Notes under the pieces: generated by a model | Database searches by the model: none | Seen by the model: only the letters and a program-made list of their open reading frames with translations | Told to the model about the DNA's origin: nothing | In this document: piece by piece, positions 1 to 11,400 of the stretch | How the letters are laid out: each line of letters starts with the position of its first letter | Numbering within the stretch: position 1 is the first letter of the stretch | Program-made: the position numbers and the translations under genes | Origin: Fasciolopsis buskii | Lineage: Eukaryota > Platyhelminthes > Trematoda > Plagiorchiida > Fasciolidae | Length of the DNA stretch: 64,000 nucleotides | Direction: 5' to 3' | Assembly: GCA_008360955.1 (NCBI GenBank) | Contig: LUCM01005763.1 | Coordinates: 19,824-83,823, forward strand

Positions 1-3000
1 CGTTCCTCAGGAAATTGAAATAAAATTAGACAGTTGTTCTTGGATGATTTTTTCCGGAGCCTAGAACACAGACAGGAGTGGTGGGTCATGCTACAAGCAT
101 TGAGAATGGTAGATTGGACGAGTGGCTGTGGGAGGCGGTGGGGTACATTAAAGACAACGGCATTTTTCGCTTTCCCAATACGTTTGTGAGCTTCCTTAGT
201 TGCACAGTCGAAAAAGCGTCCTGTGGCAGCTAGATTGCTGGCATTATTGTCACTGGAAGTGTCAATTAAGCTGACTACTGGGGACAATTTCAATGATAGG
301 TCCTCGATATGTTGTACTTTGTTTCCTAGGTCCCTTAATCTTTCCGAAATATCAAAGGGTTTGGGACCAGAATTACTAAATATATCAATAAGCGGGACTG
401 AGCATGTTTTAGTGGTAATCAGGGGTTTTAAGGGTTTTCTTAGTACTACGGTGCGGCGCTGACGTCGCTTTGGCTCGGCTAGTGAAGGCATCGTGCGGGT
501 TGTATAAAGTCGAGGACGTCTGAAATGGCTATGAGGGGCTATAAACGGTTGGTAACAGACAAGGTGATGGTGTCAAAAATTGCGGGAGCGTAAAGGTGAG
601 AAGGTAAATAGACAGGCCAACTGGCAAAATTGCTCTTAAAAGTAGATCGATAGACGGGTAGAATATGTGGTTAGCAGCATGAAGACCTTTAACATAGGTC
701 CGGGCGGGAGTTGAATATGTGGCGGTCCAGGCTTGAGGCAAACATTGACAGAAAGATCAGCAAGGTTAGAGGTTAGAGGTAATGGTCAAAAAAATTTGAG
801 GAATATTTTCAACTGGGAAAACGGTTCTATTTATGCTAAAATACTAAAATAACACTTTTAATTGCAAAAGAAAGCAGGGAGAACAACTCACAGCGAGGAA
901 CTGTGTACCGCAGTTCATATGCAGCTGTTTGTATTTACCTTTGACGCATCGCAGTACCCAAAGCTTCCAACTCGCAGAGGTTTCGATACTATGGTTATAT
1001 CTCCGTTTCTTTGCTCACCCACGTACTTTTCCAGCCAACTGTTCTCTTTTAGTCACTCATCATAATCTCTCACTTGGAATGCTTTCGACACGGTCCTTTT
1101 GCTCTGTATTATATCAGGCTGTCAAGCCGCAGCATTCGTTTGCTGTAGTCTAGCCCGTCCAATCCTCCTCTTGGTGTTCGTTCCGCAGTTTTCATTACAT
1201 CCTACTCTGGTTTCAGTTGTAATATAACGCCGGCTCTATCCCGTCGAACTCACAGAAAACGCCCATGATCCTCTTTTCAACGTTAACTTCCACAGTACCT
1301 TGAGCACTGGATTCACACAACTAAACTAACTTCTTTGCTGGTTGCACAGGTGGGCTCCTCGGCTGGCGAGGAGGCCCAGACACATTTTCGAGGAACTGAT
1401 CCAGGTTATCCAAACAGCAAACATTGTGGCCGACTGTTTCCGTATGATCATAGAACTGCCCGTCCTGACCAAGTCACCTGCAACTCAGTGCATATGGCAT
1501 CAGCGCTTTAATTGAAATCATGGTGATCGTACCTATCAAAGGACATAATGGCAAATACACCTATAATATTTTACTCGCATTGTCAAAATGTAATCGAGTC
1601 GCAGCGTCATCTATCTCGATTAAACCGTATTTATCCTTCACCCATTTCCGTCTTTCCACAATTGTCCCAATCAAGTTAAAGCAGCAATTGGATTCATTTA
1701 CTGCAAGTTTTCTGTGAACCGTATCCGCCAGCGGGTTCTTTTTGTGTTCATACGATTTTCTTCACCGCCATAATCTTCAGGCTTTCTGACATTTTTTGCT
1801 AGCATTGCTTTTCTGCCGTTTGCTCAGTTTCTTAGACAAATCATTCTATTCCCTTCTTCCATAACAACAGTTTTTGGATTGATTCCGGTATGCCCTGTTT
1901 TCAAGCCGATTTTTTCTTTATTCTTCCATGTAAGTGCATATTTTGGCTGATTCTTGGCTCCTGCGGCTGAAAGCTAGTTTTGTCGGTTCTGCACCGGACT
2001 GTTGCATACAACCTTCCAATTGACGCATTCCGTTGTTCAATGCAAAGGCATTTATCCTCGGGATATCCCGATATTACGCCCATTCGCTTTATTGGTTAGT
2101 TAATTTCAGATTACCTTCCGGTTCTCCGTCATGCCCTCGCAGTTGTGGATGTCGTCCCCACGAGCTGTCCTCACCAACCCTGCAAAAACTCAAAAAATTT
2201 GTTAAAATAGTAATAATATTTCGCTTCTTAGACAGTGCCAAGAAATGCATGACCATTACGTGCGACACTGCTGACAAAAGTGGAAAAAACGCTCACTTGC
2301 AAACGGCGAGGAGTCGATGCACTGGCTAATAATACGTACATCAGGTCATACTTGTATGCTGATTGGTTACAAATTTCCACGCGGGGGACTCAGGTCCAAC
2401 AAAGACCTTGTCCGTGCCGCTTAGTATCATCGTTACCTATTGCGTAGGATGCCACGTGCAAGCGGCAGAACAAGATGGATCGAAGACGCCAGCAAAACAT
2501 CTTTCAAGGCAGTGAGATTCCTGAATGCTAGGATCGAACGCGAATTGGACTTGGCGAAATGGACAACGCGTGGCAAGAACAAACGCAATAAATTGCGGAA
2601 CGGAAAAGTCGGAGGCAGATTATCGTGGAATGCATAGTGTGGTGAGCAGTATATTAAGCGGATACTGGCAGCATAAAATACCGTATATTGGAGGCATAGC
2701 TCATCTTGCAGCTGGAGACAGCGACAGGAGATAGAAACTGTGTAATCATATATCTGATTCAAGGGGTTTGTTTTGGGTAATTTTGGTCTCCAGACTTTCA
2801 GCGAAGTTCAGCGGTGGAGGTGGGGCTGGAAAAAGGAGGGGGCGGAACCGGGGTTACATGAGGCAATGTCTGGTGGATTATTGTAAAAAAAATTTGCCAG
2901 AAACAGTAGTCTGCTGCATAATTTCGCACACCGGAATAGAGGTTCATGAGAAATGATGGTCATCAGCCATTTTGACGAAGGATGAAACAAGAAATAGTCG

Positions 3001-4400
3001 AGACCAGCTAGTATGGTAAATGGAAACTGTCACTAAGGGAATAAATGAAACCATCTAGTACCCTATGTTCATGGGGATAGTGTGAGGCCCAAAATGCCTT
3101 AAATGGACAGAGATACTAATGAGGAGTGAGAAAGGAAGAATCCAAGATGTTGGCCTGGTTTCTTCGGGAAGGAAGATTTTGGATTCGTCGGAAAGAACGG
3201 TGGTTCCAACGAGCCAAACCCATTTGCTTAAGGACGGTCGATATTAAAGAGTGAGAAATGAAGATGATTGTGGAAGGGGGTATTGAAAGCGATGGTCGAG
3301 TAGGGATACGATACCGTTTTTAGTGTAAGGCAAAGCATCGTGAAGGTCGGTCTGATCCGATCTGATCTATAATACCAATATTCACGATAAAACGGAGATG
3401 GCAGTAAATGCGATCTGAAGGGTGCCGCGACTGACTAGTTTCAGAAACGGTGACGAACGAAGCTGATCTTATCGGACTCATGTCAATGCAATCAGCCTCA
3501 TAATGATTGGGACATTTTGGATAAAAACCAAAGGTACTGTTTGATGGATTTTAGATGGCAGAGAGAAATTACCAAATTATGGTATCCCAAAGCCTTCAAA
3601 CTGGCAGGCAACTGCAGTGAATTACTGACAAGGGCTCAGGGTTTGCTGGTTTTAGCCGTTAGCAAATCTTCGCTAAAACATGATGATGCTGCCATTATTC
3701 CGAAGGGTTTTTCCTACCCTTTGTAAGACAGCATTGATGGACGATAACCGAAAGGAGTTTTGCTACCGGTGCGCTCTGATTTTACACAATGGAACTTCTT
3801 AATTGCTCTAGATGCCTTAGATGTGCAAGTTATTTTGCGCCACACTCGTCTAGAGTGAGTGCCTGTGCAACTATTTTGCATTTGCGGTGACCCCCAGAAG
3901 TACATGTCGAAGGACCCGGTGTCGATGACACAGCTAAAGTACTTGAATAGCCGATCGTCGCGGTTCGACGCATTAGTGAATTTCGGCTTTTGTGAGATAC
4001 ACTGGGCAACCAAAAATGTGCTTGATCATATCACTGGTGACGAGTTGTTCGAATGGATCAATATTACTGGCCTGTCTCAGAACGTAAAAAAGACAACTCT
4101 TGTAACCGTCCAAACTCTTTGTTTCCTAATCTTCACCAAGGCGTTCTAACGGCAGAGGTTTTTCGTTGTCAGAAATGGATGGTGTAACTAGAGCTCTAGA
4201 AATATTGCTGGTCCAGAGAAACTAAAAGCAAACGCTGGTAGCCCTAGGTGAGCCTAACCAATAACTAAAATTAGTTAAAGGGACAGCGACCCGTCTCAGG
4301 TCATTAGTCACTCAAATCCCACATGTAATTCACAACAAAATTTATGTAAACAACCAACAGGAGATTGCTGTTTAATACTGGGATTTATTTTCTTCTGCTG
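1..4400. other. Upstream flank, no gene recognised
   Basis: Open frames are all under 110 codons and none resembles a known family. The segment at 3859-4146 is the longest clean stretch on the + strand (96 codons) and overlaps an equally long minus-strand frame. It may be decayed repeat sequence. I see no tRNA, rRNA or promoter that I can defend. Confidence 0.4.
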
Positions 4401-4429
4401 TAGTCAATGACACTAACCCTGTTACTCCA

Positions 4430-5060
4430 TTCCGTAATCTCTTGACTGCGCTCATAATGAACAATCGCATTTCTTCCGAGTAAAGTAGCCTGCTTGTTGG
4501 ACATAACCAAAATCTATTAGCTCCTGGACCTAAGCCATTGATCTAGACTGTCCTCTGTCCCGGAGGGGACAATATCTGGAATGTTTTGGGAGAAATCTTT
4601 AACCTGTCGGACAAGTGTCACACACTCCCACTAGTACAAAATCTCAGTGATTATCGCGGTTTACACAAATGGCAAACGCCCAAAGAACGAAACCCAGTAG
4701 TATGGAAAATTGTGAAACGCTTGATAAACGATAGTCTTGTCGACTACACCCTGAAACAAACTAAATAAAACTAAACAAATCACTCTTCGAAAGAAATCCC
4801 ACGCTATTTGAATGAGTGACTACTTGAACCTTGGCAATAAGGCCCTTAGTACAAGAAGGTCTGTAAGGCAATATTTTTAGACATTACGAAAGCATTGGCA
4901 AAATTGTTTCATCGTAAGTTTCTGGACAAAACCAAATCCCACGATGTTATGAAGCAATGTTATCGCGGATTTATTCATACCTGTCATCTAAAAATCAGGT
5001 GGTTCGATTGAATGGCTTGCTTGTAAGAAGTGCTTCAAACTGTGGCTGCCGCGGTTGCGA
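4430..5060 (+). mobile_element. LINE reverse-transcriptase fragment, decayed
   Basis: At 4860-4990 the translation FLDITKALAKLFHRKFLDK is a decayed version of the LINE reverse-transcriptase motif FLDxxKAFDKVxHxxLLxK. It is followed, in another frame, by NQVVRLNGLL, as in RT domains just before the GVPQGS box. The preceding 300 bases have plausible N-terminal RT sequence broken by stops. It is probably a jockey/CR1-type non-LTR retrotransposon. Boundaries are approximate. Confidence 0.5.
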
Positions 5061-6439
5061 ATCCCCCGGGATTATCCAATTCTGGAAAATCGATTTATGA
5101 CATCTACTGCGGAGACCATATACACAATATCTCCTTCACTGCTGTACACACCAGCGTTATCAAAATCGTGCGGGAGCAGCCAAATATACCGCTTTGGCCG
5201 AAGCACATCGGGCGGGCTGCTCGGCCGCAGCAGTGTGCGGATGCAGGTAAGTTGGTGGATCGAACCCCGGTGCTCATCTTTCAACTCGGTTTTCAGATTG
5301 AGTGTGTAGCATCTGGTTAGCCCCACTCACTGGCACTATTGTGATAGACAGCCTTGTAGCCCCATGGTTTACGTGCATCTTTTAGTATTGGCATCCACTT
5401 AATCCTTCCCAAAGTTTCTTTTAACCAAGCTTTACACAATGAACTTACATGGAAATGTTTTTTGATACCTAATGTGACATGATGCTCTGCATATATATCA
5501 CCATTATTCTCTTCAACGGCCAAAGCCTGCCTTATCTTGAACCTTTATTTTGGTCTTCAAATTTGACTGCAGAATGCTGCTTCTATCAACCGCCCTTCAC
5601 AAATTTGCGCTTAACGTGGCCAAAGTTGCATCCTGCTGTCCACCAACTAACCAACATCTTCCTTTTCTCTTTCCGACCTCCCTTTGACTAGTGATACAAA
5701 CTGACTGCGCCTTCAATATTCGGATTTTCGTCATTAGATTTCGTTCAGGGGTCACCGCAATCATGTCTCATTGTGTGATTTTTTCCCGCCAAGCGCTATC
5801 CAGTCTCTCATGTACGGTTCCCCTTTATTTCCAACTGTCACAAATTTGCTACATGAAGAGACTTACTTGCTGCATTGACGATCCATCCCGGTCTGCTTCA
5901 TCTATACGGAGGCCTGTGGGATGTTCACCGAAATCAGCGAAGCGGCGAGGATGCGAATTCCCCGTCAACCCAAATTTCCTATGCAACTATAGGTTACCAC
6001 GTGTGCGCTTATCAACCAAATATGACCCAAAATGTTTATTGGTTACCTTATGGCTATACCGCCCTTTGAGCATGAGCGTTTCTATTTCCTTTGCCGCCAC
6101 TATCATCGCGGGTCATGAACACGCGACATGCATGTGTCTCGGGACTGTTCGAGAAGCAAAATATTGCCATTGACGGATGGGCAACAACCGTGGACGCTAG
6201 ATGCAGTGCAAACCAGACACGTATAATATCGGCCCATATTAATGGAAAATCTAAGAGTCAAAATTGATGATAATCTGTCACGTGCAAGGCAGGGCTTACC
6301 AAGTGCCAAACTTGTTAGACTTCTCGAAGGAATGAAGAAGATCGGAATGTTGTAGCAACGAGAATGACCTAGATCCTACAGGGTCTAAATCCGTTAATAA
6401 TGGGCAGGTGGGCTGTAATACGGGGAGGATCATTACGGA
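5061..6439. other. Intergenic stretch, nothing recognised
   Basis: The longest open frame (5691-6173, + strand, 160 codons) has no similarity I recognise, no clean start context and scattered composition. No repeat array or RNA gene is visible. Confidence 0.35.
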
Positions 6440-8301
6440 AATTTGAGCACTTCATTCCTTTGGCGGAGCGGATAAATAAGCGCCTTCCGCTGCAGCGAAA
6501 GCCTAAGATAGAAACAGCGACTAAATTCTAAAGGCGGTTATGGGTTCAATACAATGGCCGCAGGTCCCGTGGCTCTTGTGCCACGCATGACATTTTTAAA
6601 AACAGAGTGCAAGAGACGCAACGGGATGCTAAGTTAGAGTAAAACAAGAAATTATCTCTGGATGTGAAGACAAATCCCGAGAGGTTATATGCATATATGC
6701 GGACAAAAATGTCATAAACTACACAACGCGGAGGGAGCAGACGCTATCCGCAAAGCGACCGACAAACCTATGGCAGTTGTGCTATGCAAAGTTATAAAGA
6801 ATCTCTGTAGAACGCCCGTAAAATTGGGGGAGATTTTGGCAGACTTGAGGGTTCCCATGGTTGTGGGAATAAACAATTGAGTACCTAGGCAGTGGGCCAA
6901 CACCTACTGACTAATACGTCTGAGGTCAGTGTTGCAAAAATGCTCAGAACGGATAATCAGGAGCAGCCACACTTCAATCTGGCGAACAACAGCCTCTTGG
7001 CCTTGGTGCAGTCGGGTTCCAACATGAAAAGACCGTGTTTAAGGAATCCCCTGATGTTTATGGATGGAACAACTCACCGAATGAATGAAGGAGAAGTAGT
7101 CGAAGTCAATCGCCTAGAGTTTAGTTAAGCCATCAACTCCGGAAGTCACTTTCTGCTAGACCCTAAACTGCCAGCTTCTGGCATATATGGGTCAGCCAGG
7201 CAATCGATGGGAGAATTTATCAACCATCGAAGCATTGCAGTTCGGATGGCTAACCACGAATCCGGATCAGAAGACGCCACAAGCAGAGTATCTCAGTTCC
7301 CCGTGCTTGAACATCTCCTGTTGCATTCACTTATAAAAGACCTGGGGCAAAACTTGCTAACCCATGTTCCGCCTCTGCATATAATGCAACGAGAACAGAT
7401 GCATGCTAGGATTTAGAAGCCGTCTTTCTGGGGTCTACTTTTACATCTTGATGAACGTCAGCTGCTGACCGCCGATGCGGACGAGAACAGCAATGGGGTT
7501 TCGGGGTGTGTGCCAGAGGTCAAAGGTTTAGGAGTAATCGGCTTCCGTCAAGGCGATTCCAAGTGGTGGTCAAAATTGCCAGGGAATTACTGAATATACT
7601 TCGTATGACAGTATCGCACACTGAAAGAAACGTGTTTCTACCCTTACGCCAGCTGCTATTATGTCCTCTTCTAGATCCTGGGCCCTATGCTACAGCGAGG
7701 ATAGGGATTCTACAGAGAAGGTCAAGCTCCCGACGGTGAGGAAAGATATATACAGGGGAACAAGCAGCTGGGTATCCACCCGGTGGTTGCATATGAAAGG
7801 GAAGGGCTTGATGGAGACGTTTAAGATTGTGCAAGACCAAACAGGCATGGTTTTGAGCCTGCATCGTTGTGTGGCAGAAGGGCGCAGAGCATGAAGCTAC
7901 AGGGGAGTTACTGCAGACTAGCATTGAGAGCCCGGTTTTCACGAAACGGGTTGTTCCACCCTGGAACAAATTTCCCGAAGGTGCTGCCCGCAGCATGTAA
8001 GCGGAAGCTTTCGAACATGGTTTAGATCTATGGCGGAGTACGATATTCCCGGATTTGCGGATGTGATTGCGGTCGGGGCACCTGGCCGCATTTTTTCCGC
8101 CTCATATACCGGAGTATAACATGTGACTGTGCGCATACGCGTGGGAGTGATGGCGGTCCAGAATCTGTCTTTGTGAAACAAGGGACTTCAAATCACAAGC
8201 AGTGTTGAAAGCCAAGGAAACTTACCGACCACACAATATTCTGGATGCTTTTTTGCCCGCTGCTGCCCGTTCTGTTCTGTGCAAACTGAACTGAACTGAA
8301 A
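6440..8301 (+). mobile_element. LINE remnant ending 87 bp before the arrestin start codon
   Basis: Successive frames give KTNPERLYAYMRTKM (6665-6710), typical of the linker between endonuclease and RT in jockey/CR1-type LINEs. Then KGLGVI (about 7525) and KGLMETFKIVQDQTG (about 7803), and FTKRVVPPWNKFPEG (about 7938), match the C-terminal domain of the same group. Frameshifts and stops are frequent, so it is inactive. It ends in a short (ACTGA)n tail at 8284-8301 (AACTGAACTGAACTGAA), as many non-LTR elements end in simple repeats. Limits are approximate. Confidence 0.6.
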
Positions 8302-8365
8302 CCTCGTGAAACTGACGTGGACCACTTTGCGGACACGTGTGAGACTTCTCAGCTCGAGTGGTTCG

Positions 8366-8383
8366 ATGTTAGCCCTGGTGTGA
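8366..8383 (+). promoter_or_regulatory. Possible five-codon upstream ORF in the arrestin 5' leader
   Basis: ATG TTA GCC CTG GTG TGA ends four bases before the arrestin ATG at 8388, in a different frame. If the transcript starts upstream of 8366, ribosomes would meet this ORF first, which could lower or condition arrestin translation. The transcription start is unknown, so this is only a possibility. Confidence 0.3.
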
Positions 8384-8387
8384 GGTG

Positions 8388-8431
8388 ATGGAAGAACAAT
8401 CTACCGAAACTAATAAACGACAGGGGACAAG
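8388..8431 (+). CDS. Beta-arrestin exon 1 (start codon)
   Basis: The ATG at 8388 has G at -3 and G at +4, a good initiation context, and an in-frame TAG lies at 8370-8372, so no earlier in-frame start is available in contiguous sequence. The 14 complete codons end in ...RQGT plus AG, followed by the donor GTGAGA. The split arginine (AG|A) joins exon 2 to give GTRVFKK, which matches the N-terminus of vertebrate beta-arrestins (GTRVFKKASPNGK). The eight or so extra residues at the N-terminus have no counterpart I recognise. A further 5' non-coding exon or a trans-spliced leader cannot be excluded. Confidence 0.8.
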
Positions 8432-11400
8432 GTGAGAACGTTGATTAATATTCCGTGACTGTCCTTTAGAGTCTTCAAGAAAAGCAGTCCGAACGGAAAG
8501 GTTTGTTTGCATGGATGATTTATCTAACGGTTGTCCAGGTTACAACCTATTTGTGCAAAAGGGACTTCATTGACAGCCTCACTAATTGTGACCCAATAGG
8601 TAAGAAACCACCGGTTTTGTTTTTTACATGTTTGCACTCGAGGTATCTTATACTTTGCATGTATTGTGGGGGTCGACAAAAACAATATCAGGCGACAGGT
8701 GGCAGATAACTTCCCTCGAAGCGTCTGAAACGGGAGTGGATAGAAAGACTTTTGATATCAACAAATTATTTGCTCATAGTGCTATTTGTCGAACTCTTCC
8801 GGCGAAACGCTTCTTAAGTGATGAGACAAGGGCATCCCGGAATGCCCGTGTTTGTGATGCTGACGGAATTTGTTGGGGTAGTCTGGAAGATGGTACTCAA
8901 TCCGGTGATGTACTTGCAGAGTATAGCAGCTCTAGTAATTTAGGGTCAGGAAGCAATATATCGGGCTGAGTCTGCAATGGCGACTCCATAAGCGGCACAT
9001 AGAGACTATCAAGGTTAGGCGAGCCTTGGTGTCCGCTTCAGTCAGCGAGAGAGTATTTATCAGGACGTGATATTTAGTAACATTCCTCCTCAGGTTCTTA
9101 AAGTGGCTTGCAGACTCCGTTAACACGAATATCAGACAAGAATGTTGGGCTATCCTAGTTAGATTGTCCTTTATTTCATAAAGCCACACAACATGGCGAT
9201 TAAGAAAATACAAAAACAAGGGTTGTTTACCAATGTAACAATGTCAACCACAATCTTTTGTCTTTTGGTAAGTAACTTTCCTCGGTAATGAAGGGAGAAA
9301 GCAAATCCTGGTTAGGACGGGGATTGTAGCCAAGTGATGAACTCTAGATACTTTGCTACCATGCCCTAGTCTAAAGACCTTTTTTGATCACGAAATTTGG
9401 TCCATCTACTCTTTTTCATTATTTTCGAGCAACCTCGGCTGGTAATGTTAAAACGATGTTACCATTAGTTACAATGCCAATTCTGTCACTTGTCTCCATC
9501 TAACCGCAGGCCACTTGTGTGTTCCTTATTTCTGTTTACTATGGGCTTGCGTTTGCGGAAATTATTTCCTATTGTTGTTCTTTTGCATGTGTAAATTTAA
9601 ACTTCTGTATCCACTGCTGTATTTCAGAAGGTGTCGTGCTTATTGACCCGGAGTATGTTAGAGACAGGAAAGTTTTTACGCATGTCCTTGCTGCTTTTCG
9701 CTACGGTCGGGAGGATCTTGATGTTCTTGGTCTAACTTTTCGCAAAGACCTTTATCTGGCCTCTGTCCAAGTATATCCATGTGTGTACGGTGATGGAAGT
9801 AACGGAAGAACTTTGGTAAACCCACCGGCTGTCGTCGCCACTGGAAGTACAAACGAAAAAGGCAGCAACTTTCTTGCTGATGGGAGCCACAAAAATGAAG
9901 GTCATTGCGACACAACTTCGCGTCCTCTAACCAGATTACAAGAACGTCTTATGAAAAAGCTCGGGAGCAATGCGTTTCCGTTTTTCTTTCAAGTATGTTT
10001 TGCAAGTAATGCTTGGAACATGAAAGTGAATTTATTTACCCTTTCTACTTCATCCTTGCATCAAATGGAGAACAGAAGTAGTCGGCCTGAGTTGATGAGG
10101 TGAATTAAACGTTTGTCTTCCCAGAAAGGTAGAGGTTCGAGGCCTGGATCCGCTGACACTTTTTGGTAGTTGTCAGTTCATTATTGTCCGGCTCTTCACC
10201 CCACTTGGTCCACTGAGAATTGATGCAGTTCTACGTCAATCAAGTTTCATGGCCATGGTTGCGGACTCTACTTGTTGTAGGCCATAGTGTCTATGGGGCA
10301 TCTCTTCCAAAATACGCATGCTCCAATCATGTCGTAAAAGAATAAGTCCGTTTTTATTTTAATCTATCGTGGGTTTCATCTTTTTGATGTCATAGGTTTT
10401 GCCGCTCTGAACGGGAACATTGTCGCTGTTTCAAGTGTTTAAAAAGGTCTCACAGAAATCGTTGAAAACAACATAGTGAACAAGATCGTTTTCAGTTATT
10501 CATACTCATGCATGACGTTAAATATGGTTTGCGATGGATCAAAGACATTTTCGGTTGGTGTGACATCAGTTCACAACTCTAAGAATGTGCGTTTGAGTAC
10601 TTGATCAATCTGTCACATGATCAAATCGTAGACCACTTGTTGGAGGATGACAGGTGGGCCAGGAAAGTTTAAGAGTCTGAACGAAAAGTTTGAGCACACA
10701 GAGAAGGCTTTTACTAACGAATAAACACGGCTTCGGCTCTGCTTAAGATGGGACATTTGACAGTTCTTCTTTGCCTGTTCCCAAAATAACGCCACTTCAA
10801 ATGGAAAGGAACTTAATCTGCTGTTTAGGACAAGAAAAATGCATGGACGACGCCGTTGAAGTTGAACTTTATTTCCTGCGCAGCTTGTTCGTACATAATG
10901 AATACTCTAAAAGATTCACAAAAGGAGACTATGGAAAAACACGAAGATGAAAAGAAATAAGACCAATAACGAAGCCCATGTGCGTTCGTTTGCCTTTTAA
11001 AGGTGAGACCGAGGTGACACTTATCCAACAGAGACTTTCAGATCCGGTAAGCAGAATATCCTTTGCTTCATAGTTGAAGGTCGTATCCACATCCAAAACG
11101 ATCATGTTTCGAGTTAAAGGACAGATTGCCATATTTGGCAGCCTTATTCTCTGTGTATTCATTCCCCTGCTGCTGTGGGACTCGGTATATTGGCAGCAGG
11201 ACCAGCCGTTTGTTCGATTGCGTTCGCAAACCACCCGGCTTGGTTGAGCACAGGAACAGTCGAGATAGTTACTAGCGCGGTGTCCACACATTGTCAAGTC
11301 AGATCACTCACTGAACGTGGCAAGTTGTTTTCGCACCATCTACAAAGTTAACAGCAGACAATCAAGAACTGTTAAATGTCACATCTTAAACAGAGCGGAA

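Noticed and set aside
5691..6173. 160-codon plus-strand open frame
   Set aside because: No motif, poor start context and composition like the surrounding non-coding DNA.
9519..10103. 194-codon open frame taken as one gene
   Set aside because: Only 9628-9992 is coding. The first 36 and last 37 codons lie in introns 3 and 4, as shown by the splice sites and arrestin alignment.
10929..11297. 122-codon minus-strand frame with cysteine-rich start in intron 4
   Set aside because: It lies in the spacer of the inverted repeat and has no recognised domain, no start context and no splice partner that I can support.
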